Shown in pieces: positions 56,842 to 64,000 of a DNA stretch of 64,000 bases. Below the pieces are notes generated by a model. The model searched no databases. It was not told the origin of the DNA and saw nothing but the letters and a program-made list of their open reading frames with translations. Source of the DNA: Congeria kusceri (taxonomy: Eukaryota > Mollusca > Bivalvia > Myida > Dreissenidae); the NCBI GenBank assembly GCA_027627225.1, contig CM051027.1, positions 84,941,951 to 85,005,950 on the forward strand, in the 5' to 3' direction. Position 1 is the stretch's first letter. Every line of letters begins with the position of its first letter. Made by a program: the position numbers and the translations under genes.

Positions 56842-57072
56842 GTGAGATACCAGTAATCTTTATTTGTTCGACGCCTTCCATTTTAACCACTACCATAATT
56901 TATACTTCATTCTAACATGATACTCGCTAATTTTTCTATGGTCAAAGAACAAAATTATCGGTAAAACGATAAAATACACAACGCAAAAAGTAGTTCCGAT
57001 TCTGAGAGGAGCACAGTAAATTGTTGTTCTCATTACAATTGCAAACATACTTGTCAAATCATGTTACAATCG

Positions 57073-57244
57073 ATATAATTTTCGCATTATCGTTGTTTAT
57101 CGGCCAATACACAACTCTTTGTAGTTCGGTTGCGGGGCTATTGAACCACTCGGGCTAACGCCCTCATGATTTAATTTCTACGCATCAGAATTGCAAATCG
57201 TTGTTTATTGGCCGATAAACAACAATACATCGAAAATAATTTCT
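57073..57244. mobile_element. Palindromic MITE in intron 3 of gene 2
   Basis: Counterpart of 25073-25244 with the same GTTGTTTATCGGCCAATA arms and a few substitutions. Confidence 0.85.
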
Positions 57245-57953
57245 TAAGTCTCCTTCGACTTTAATTCCACCCTCTGCTTAAATTTTGTAGAATTATGGGT
57301 TTATAAGTTTTGGTAACAGAACAAAAACCATACACGTGTAACTTTGTTCTAATGGTCACAATTTTAAAAACCAATTGTACATATATTTTTTAAGAAAGAT
57401 ATATTTATTTCGTTCAGTGTGGGTTAAGGTCCCGTAGCTTTACATTGGTTTCGGGTGACAATTTTTTTCTAGCTTATTTGATATAGCTTCCATCTTGCAT
57501 TACATTTGCTTTTGCGTATTTTTTTTTACATCGGCTTCAGAAGGGTGCTTTTTTTCTATATATTACCTTATCTTTTGGAGCTCGCTTCCTTCTTGGTTAT
57601 TAGCTGTTGCGTTACGCGTCCTTTAGCTTATATCTGCGTCTATGGTTACAAAAAAGTTCATGAAGCATTGACTCACCACAAAAAATCAAACCAGTTTTAG
57701 AACGTCTAACTAGAACGTGACTTCCATGCATATTCAACTGAATTCTTTATATTACTTTGGAAACTTCCGGTGTATCCGGGTGTGAACAAACTATATGACA
57801 CACGATACATATCGGTATATTTATTCTACCTACACTTAGTACCTCAGTGTAATAACAAACCTGCATACTATAATTACATTGACTATAAGGGTTATTTCCT
57901 GTTGAACCAACGTATTGTCATACTTGCAACATCTGGAATGCAGCTAAGGCCCC

Positions 57954-58240
57954 AAAAATATGATTGTTTCAGGTTACTCGACCTACCCTCAAAATGCCCC
58001 AACCCTAGAACATTTTGTTTTATTTACCTTTTTCCAATAATTATTTGGGACAAATACGTGTTTTGTTTTGATAGCATCCACTTCAAAACAATTTTTACGA
58101 GGATATTACCAGTGTTGTTTTGAATATTTATTTTGTTTTAGAATCTTAAAGTGGATCATTTACCAAAAAAAAAAAAAAAAAAATCCCTATCTACCTTCCC
58201 TAATTTTGGGGGGCATGTAACCTGAAACAAACATATTTTT
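57954..58240. mobile_element. Short inverted-repeat element in intron 3 of gene 2, with partial second copy at 58404-58462
   Basis: Counterpart of 25945-26239. The part CTACCTACCCTAATATTTTG through CATATTTTATACGCC is repeated at 58404-58462 within a local tandem duplication that gene 1 lacks. Confidence 0.75.
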
Positions 58241-58513
58241 TACGTCTTATTACAGCTGTGACAGAAAATATTAAACCCAATCGTCTTTCTTAAGCGGAAA
58301 TGTGGGCTGATAATTTGACTAATTATTGGCACCTATATAACATCCAATATACCGGTACATTTTGAGCATTTGGGTGGCCTTTATTGCACGAACGAATTAA
58401 TACCTATAATCTACCTACCCTAATATTTTGGGCCATGTAACCTGAAACAAACATATTTTATACGCCTTATTACAGCTGTGACAGAAAATTTGTAACTCAA
58501 GCGTCTTTCTTAA

Positions 58514-59666
58514 AGACGTTCGCAACAAAAAGAAAATAATTGGCTTAATTTCTCCTTTTGCTTTATTATTTCTTTATTGTTTATAGGTTACAATATACTA
58601 ATTTCAATCAATAAATAATTACTTATAACGCTTTGTAAGTCATTATGTTCCAGTCAACGGTTAAAAGTTCATAAAGCATTATACTTATCAAAACCACACA
58701 TATACAACGTATGGCCAAACAAATTAGTTAAAAAAAAAGATCCATTAAATATCTTCATTCTATTTTGGCAGTTGATACGTTGTTTACGTAAACACGAAAC
58801 ATGAAAAAGGCCACACAGGTACCCTATTTTAAGTCCAATATTTCTCAAACAAGTTCGGTGATCCATTTTTTTTATTAATGTTTTGATGAAAGTATACATT
58901 GGTGCATGTATGTGCGAAAATCTAAGACAATCTGGCGTTTGGAACAAAATATATTGATGCATAATAAATGACGTTTCAAAAGGTATTATTATTATCCATT
59001 TGACCTACTCAAATGTCCAGCCAAATTCATTATTTTAACAGTAAATATAGGTAACGCGTTTTTATTATCAAAATACACTTGTATTTTGCCAAATAAGACA
59101 TGTGAAAACATATCAGTTGAAAGAACCACAACCTTGTTTGAAAAAAGCTCCCCTACATATACTTAAAACATTGATAAAAAAAAAACTGCCAAAGTTGCTT
59201 CGACAGGTACCGTATTCAAAACCCACTATTTCCGGAAAAAGGCCGGTGACCCCTATTTTTTAATATTTTATTATTAATTGATGTTTTCAAAGGCATATTA
59301 AATGCATAATTAACCTCATTAAGTGTCAAATAAAAGTCATTAAATGGTTAAATGGTTAATATTGATAAAGCGCGTTTTATCATCAAACTGCACTTGTTTA
59401 TTGCCAAACGAAAGATTAAAACAAAGATGCATTTAAAATCTCCGTCCTTGTTTGAATATGAACGCTTATATAATTGAACATTGCTAGTCACACAAACTGA
59501 ATAAAGGGTTATGACAGGTAACGTATTTAAACCCTAATATTTCCGGAACTAGGCCGGTGATCCCAATTTTTTGGTTTTAGTTTTAGGATACATTAACACA
59601 TGTTTGGGCAAATTTTTAAGAAAATCTGTCGTTGGAAAAAAATGGACGAAATTGTTGCGAACGTCC
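58514..59666. mobile_element. TTAA-flanked non-autonomous DNA transposon
   Basis: Inverted ends (A/G)GACGTTCGCAACAA at 58514-58528 and 59652-59666, flanked by TTAA at 58510-58513 and 59667-59670. The uninterrupted sequence TCTTTCTTAAGCGGAAATG exists at about 26272 in gene 1 and near 58283 beside the insertion. TTAA target duplication is typical of piggyBac-type elements, though the ends do not start with the common CCC. The 1153 bp contain about three ~350-bp diverged units (GACAGGTAC.GTATT, TATTTCCGGAA..GGCCGGTGA) and no transposase. Confidence 0.85.
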
Positions 59667-60225
59667 TTAAGGGGAAATGTGGGCTTATAATTTGATGAAT
59701 TATAGGCACCTATATAACATCCAATAAACCGGTACATTTTGAGCATTTGAGTGGCCTTTATTGCACGAACGAATTAATACATATAATATATAGGCATTAA
59801 TTTCGTTTAAATGTATATTTAAGAAATTTATACACGACAAGATGTACATGCTTTTCTTACTGTACATACATATTTCGAAAACAAGTAAGATGCTTAAATT
59901 GGGTGTATATTAATACTTTTCCTTAACTTATGTCGGAAATATCAGGTCCGGGCATTTTTACGCCCGTCTTTCTCGGACTTAAGTCGCGGTCTAACTGGTA
60001 AATTTTCTTCAAAGAACATATTGAAAACTTTCATTTGCGAAAAAGTTAGTTACATTTGAGATTATGAACTGTATCAACTGATACGACAGTTTCGTCGTTT
60101 GTTTTATGTTTATCAACTAATGACATGCGGTGGCATGACTTGATGCTTGAACATCGAACACTCGAAAATTTGAATTTCTAACAGTCTCCATGGTTTCCCT
60201 TTTGCAACATATAGTGTTTTGTTTT

Positions 60226-60438
60226 GTTGGCGGGAAAGGGTGGACTTTAAAGAAACTTGGCGGGGAAGGGTGGACTTTCCAGGCTATTGGCGGGAGAGGG
60301 TGAACTTTCAAGGCTATTGGCGGGGAAGGGGGGGGGGACTTTCAATGCTATTGGCGTGGAAGGGTGGACTTTCAAGGCTATTGGTGGGGTAGGGTGGACT
60401 TTCAAGGCTATTGGCGGGGAAGGGGACTTTCAAAGCTC
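60226..60438. repeat. 30-bp minisatellite in intron 3 of gene 2, about 7 copies
   Basis: Same unit as 26828-27066 but with different copy number and a G9 run, showing independent array evolution after gene duplication. Confidence 0.92.
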
Positions 60439-60939
60439 TCCGTACCGTATATATGTAGTGTATATATGTATAAAGCTACGATCGAATGAAGAACACAAGT
60501 ATATTCTTTAAATAAGTAAACTTCTTACGTATGTGGCTTTCTCCGTTATAACTCATTTTACATTTAAGGGTTTTATTCTAGTAAAACATGAATATTTCAC
60601 TTAAAAACACCGTTAGGTTATTCCTGATGATGTGTATATAAGTATGAATACTGACCCAGAGTCGTGACCACAGCTACATTCAGTCGGAACGTACCCACTG
60701 TGTATTTAAATCGTCCAGTATTGGTCCCGTATTGGTGAAACTTGCGGGTTAGTGAATGCATTGACTTCCGTTACACGACCTTGCACATTCAACGCATTTG
60801 AACAAGTTTCCTCTTCCGGTCTTGAATGCGCTGCTTTGTAGTTTCACAAATTGCCGTGCTTGCTTAAATATATACGCACAGGTGGTATGGAAATAATACT
60901 AAAATAAAAGTACGCGTACTCTAAACACAATTACTTTAA

Positions 60940-61759
60940 TTATACGAAGTTTATGGGGGTATATAGGAGTGAGCTTGTCGGTCTGTCAGTCTGTCGGTCC
61001 GTCGGTCTGCCAGTCTGTTTGTTTTTGGTTTCCGGATGATAACTCAAGAAAGGCTTGACATATTCAAATAATTGTTGGTACATATGTGTAACATCATAGA
61101 ATACAGGTAAAGTTCGATGTTGGTTACAAACCACTAAATTTTGACAGATATATTGCCCCTTTTCGACTAAAAATTCCTTAAAAACATGATTTCCGGACGA
61201 TAACTCAAGAATGGCTTGACATATTCAAATAATTCTAGGTATACATGTGTAGCATCATAAAATACGGGTCAAGTTCGATTATGGTTACAAACCACTAAAT
61301 TTTGACATAGTTATGACCCTTTATTTGACTTAAATTCCCTAAAAACATGGTTTCCTGACGATAACTGAACAATGGCTTGACATAATTGAATAACTATTGG
61401 TAAACATGTGTAGCATCATAAATACTGGTCAAGTTCGACTTTGGTTACAAACCACTAAATTTTGACACAGTAATGGCCCCTTTTGACTTTAATTCCCGAA
61501 AAACATGGACAGTAACAGATGAAATGCTTCACATATTTAAATTATTTTTGGTACATAGGTGTAACATCGAAAATACAGATCAAATTCAACTTTGGTTACA
61601 AACCACTAAATGTTGACAGAGTTATGGCTCCTATAGAATTATTTTTCAAATACTATTAAAGCATTTTCTCTCTGTCCATTTCTTTCCATTTAGTTGCCAT
61701 AGTTTTGTGACAAGGCCATATTGTGGGGGTATATCCGTCACTCATGTGACAATTCTAGT
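60940..61759 (+). mobile_element. Helitron-like (HINE/pearl-type) element 5, paralogous copy of element 3
   Basis: Same core units and right end (GTCACTCATGTGAC, AATTCTAGTT) as 27678-28537. The left CCCCCCACAA sub-terminal repeat is deleted (TTATACGAAGTTTATGGGGG), so this copy arrived by segmental duplication and then decayed. Confidence 0.8.
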
Positions 61760-63697
61760 TGCGCTTGTTTTCCCCTTTATATTAATATACTCATCGGTTA
61801 GGTACGGTACGGTTAGATACGGTTAGTTACGGCATAGTACGATACTGTACTGTCCAAACGTACGTACCAACATGTGCGGAGGTTTAAGGTCACAATATAC
61901 TAAAAGATTTCCTTAACAAATTCAATGTAAAAGCAATAAATTCAACAAAAAATAAACTCAACATTTTGCGCGTAGAGACCCTCATAACCATACCTTTTCT
62001 TAAAGAGCATTCCGAGCCGAATTGATTTAGACAATAAAAAAGATAGGTCATGTGATATGTAAGAAAGAACTCGACGCGAATCAAAGTTCACTGTTTTACG
62101 GCCATCTTTTTACCGGCTACTCTCCAGTTGAAGGTATACTGCCAACTGTCAAAGTCTCGTCATGTAGTCTCCAACCTTCAAGCGAAACAGTGAATTTTTA
62201 GTACACAACAATGTTTTTCCTACCACACGTACAAAGAAATATTCAAAAATAAAGTCATGGCAAGTGACTATACAGAAAATTGTGTCTTCAAATAAATGGT
62301 GTTGATTTATTTAGAGAGTATAGCATTGCACACCTGAAATATTTAGTATACTGTAACCTATAAGAGAAATTTGTTCTCATTAAAATTAGTTTTTCTTGCA
62401 TATTATCAATAAGGTCAATATATTACCGTCCGTGTATACGTATATTCTAGTTCGGGCGGACATATTCATGGTTATTTTGGTTTTAATAACCCGAAATAGG
62501 ACGTTTGTTTGTACGTACGTTCTGATGCGTGCATTTTTTAATATTCCAATAAATGGTGTACGTTCGTATGGACGTACGCGAGTATGCATTTCTATATCAT
62601 AATTAGACCGTACAAACGTATTGACTAACGATTTAGCGCATGCATACATGAGTACATAGCTCTTAAATAGTGCTTAGTTTCTATACGACGTTAACTATAA
62701 TGATAATAATGGTGATGTCGAGAGTAATTTATGACGATGATGATGATGTTGATGATGATGAGGATGATGAGGATAAAAATGATGATGAGTACTGTATAAT
62801 TATGCTCCAAATAATAATTTCATCGATTGTTGCCAAACAATTTAACCATAAAATATGTGAAAAATGTGAACCGTACGCATACCCGTTTTTGGCCAATTAC
62901 ATTCTTCACACTGATAAATGTGACAAATAAGATCCTATTTTTCACAGGCGTGTATATGATTCTACAGAGCTATATACAACATAAATCGCCAGTTACTCAT
63001 GAAAACAAACAACATAATTTTACAGACATTCAGGAATTTGCCCCTTTTGTCACCTTTAATAAGTGAGTTCACCAGAGCCTAGCAAAATACCAGAACAACA
63101 ACAATTTAATTCTCCAAAGAAAAACAATGCTGCAAACCCTATCCTTGGGAATACAGAATTGGTGAAGTTCAGGTTTAAACAATATCTGGAAGGCTTGTCG
63201 AGCCGAATAAATTGTTTTCAAGAGATGGGTAGAGTAATGGGTAAATTAGTAATTAGCTGTAAACAACAATTTCATGTGTGTTATCTCGACAGGTTGCGCA
63301 GAATTAGTTAATTTGGAAAAATGATCAACATGAAGCGTGACACTGCTGATAACTTTATTGTTGTTTCAGTGTGGATTGTTGTTACTGAATTGAATGCGTT
63401 TATTTGGTAAACGTGTGTGATTATTATTCAGTATTGTTTTTCGGCGTAGCTGTTCAACCCACTTTTTGACCTTCCTGAATATCCAATCAAATGTTGTGAA
63501 AACTTCCCGCCAGTAGTCCCAAATCTCGCACAAAATGAGAGCTTTCTTATATGCGCAACGCTATTAAAATGATTTGACATGACAATTGACACGTTAAAAA
63601 GCAATACATTTGATGTTTTGCAACGAACATAAATACAAGAGTCCTAACAATGACCACTTTCATATTTATCATCATCATCATTATCATCATCATCATT

Positions 63698-63778
<81 letters not shown>

Positions 63779-64000
63779 GTCGTCATCATAATCATCAACA
63801 TCAAAATCAAACTCATCGTCATCATAATCATAATCATCATCTTTTTCAATCAAGATAATTGTAGTTTTATGTGTTAAATAAATGTAACATGAAGGTTGCA
63901 GCATAAAAAATATGTAAACTATGGTTATACAGTTATATCTTAGAAATTATATATTTCTTTTTATCGTCATCTTACAAAATATCAGCCCAGCAAACAATTA
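61760..64000. other. Right end of window, within gene 2 intron 3
   Basis: No equivalent of exon 4 (LHFHWG) is found, so intron 3 of gene 2 continues past the window. Small ACGGTTAG repeats near 61800 and a GATGATGAT tract at 62733-62785 are present. The open frame 63063-63311 lacks a recognised domain. Confidence 0.55.
63667..63842. repeat. (CAT)n microsatellite
   Basis: More than 35 CAT units with TAT and CGT interruptions. Poly-His, poly-Ile, poly-Met and poly-Asp open frames on both strands are all translations of it. Confidence 0.97.

Larger units (their letters stand above)
56842..61759. repeat. Intron 3 segment duplicated from/with gene 1 (24839-28537)
   Basis: Starting at the exon 3 donor, the two introns align in order: GAGATACCAGTAATCTTTAT, the palindromic MITE, the GGTCCCGTAGCTTTACATTGG stretch, the inverted-repeat element, the TCAGGTCCGG(A/G)CATTTTTACG stretch, the 30-bp minisatellite and the Helitron-like element. 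Gene 2 has extra DNA at 58240-59790. Collinearity stops at the right end of the Helitron-like element. Confidence 0.92.

Noticed and set aside
63063..63311. Open frame SSPEPSKIPEQQQFNSPKK.. as a gene
   Set aside because: Lacks a start in good context, domains and splice evidence. It lies inside gene 2 intron 3. May be a transposon scrap.
63547..63904. Poly-His, poly-Asp, poly-Met and poly-Ile open frames
   Set aside because: All six frames of a CAT microsatellite are open. No gene signal outside the repeat.
61760..64000. Search for gene 2 exon 4 (LHFHWG region)
   Set aside because: No such sequence on the plus strand here. The exon must lie to the right of the window.

Overview
The window looks like nuclear DNA of a bivalve mollusc. 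It is AT-rich, has long repeat-filled introns with GT-AG splice sites, and carries repeat types common in bivalve genomes: tandem-core Helitron-like elements, tRNA-derived SINEs and palindromic MITEs. Some repeats, especially the double-hairpin MITE, remind me of Dreissena (zebra/quagga mussel). That genus-level guess is inference only.

The main content is a head-to-tail pair of alpha-carbonic anhydrase (CA) genes on the + strand. Gene 1 (5944-42935) can be followed completely through 15 exons. The exons join in one frame (1779 nt, 592 residues) into a secreted protein with a signal peptide, two full alpha-CA domains and a C-terminal hydrophobic tail that suggests a GPI or membrane anchor. 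Both domains keep the three zinc-binding histidines, the Thr199-type gatekeeper, the His64-type proton shuttle and the Cys pair typical of secreted alpha-CAs. The two domains also share intron positions and phases, so the protein probably arose by internal duplication of an exon set. Gene 2 (from 51719) has matching exons 1-3 and then runs off the right edge. Its intron 3 is collinear with that of gene 1, so the pair arose by segmental duplication. A secreted or membrane-tethered CA would interconvert CO2 and bicarbonate outside the cell (shell formation, acid-base or gas exchange), but the sequence does not say which.

Layout: 1-5.7 kb, non-coding with a dimeric repeat, a GT microsatellite and a SINE fragment. 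5.76-42.9 kb, gene 1: promoter, an 18 kb intron 1 (351-bp tandem duplication, SINE, LINE fragment, a diverged local duplication, Helitron-like elements, MITEs), domain-1 exons at 24.2-32.4 kb, domain-2 exons at 33.0-42.9 kb, with a hAT-type element (8-bp target duplication) and a 4.6 kb LINE inside intron 11. 42.9-51.5 kb, intergenic: a MITE, an ACGGTAA-rich element, minisatellites, a small possible minus-strand gene near 48.0-48.6 kb, a full-length SINE and a minus-strand LINE fragment. 51.5-64 kb, gene 2 promoter and exons 1-3, with a degenerate LINE, Helitron-like elements and a TTAA-flanked transposon whose empty sites are visible in this same window.

No rRNA gene, intact canonical tRNA gene, CRISPR array or bacterial-style operon was seen. 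Most short open frames in the window are microsatellite, minisatellite or transposon shadows.
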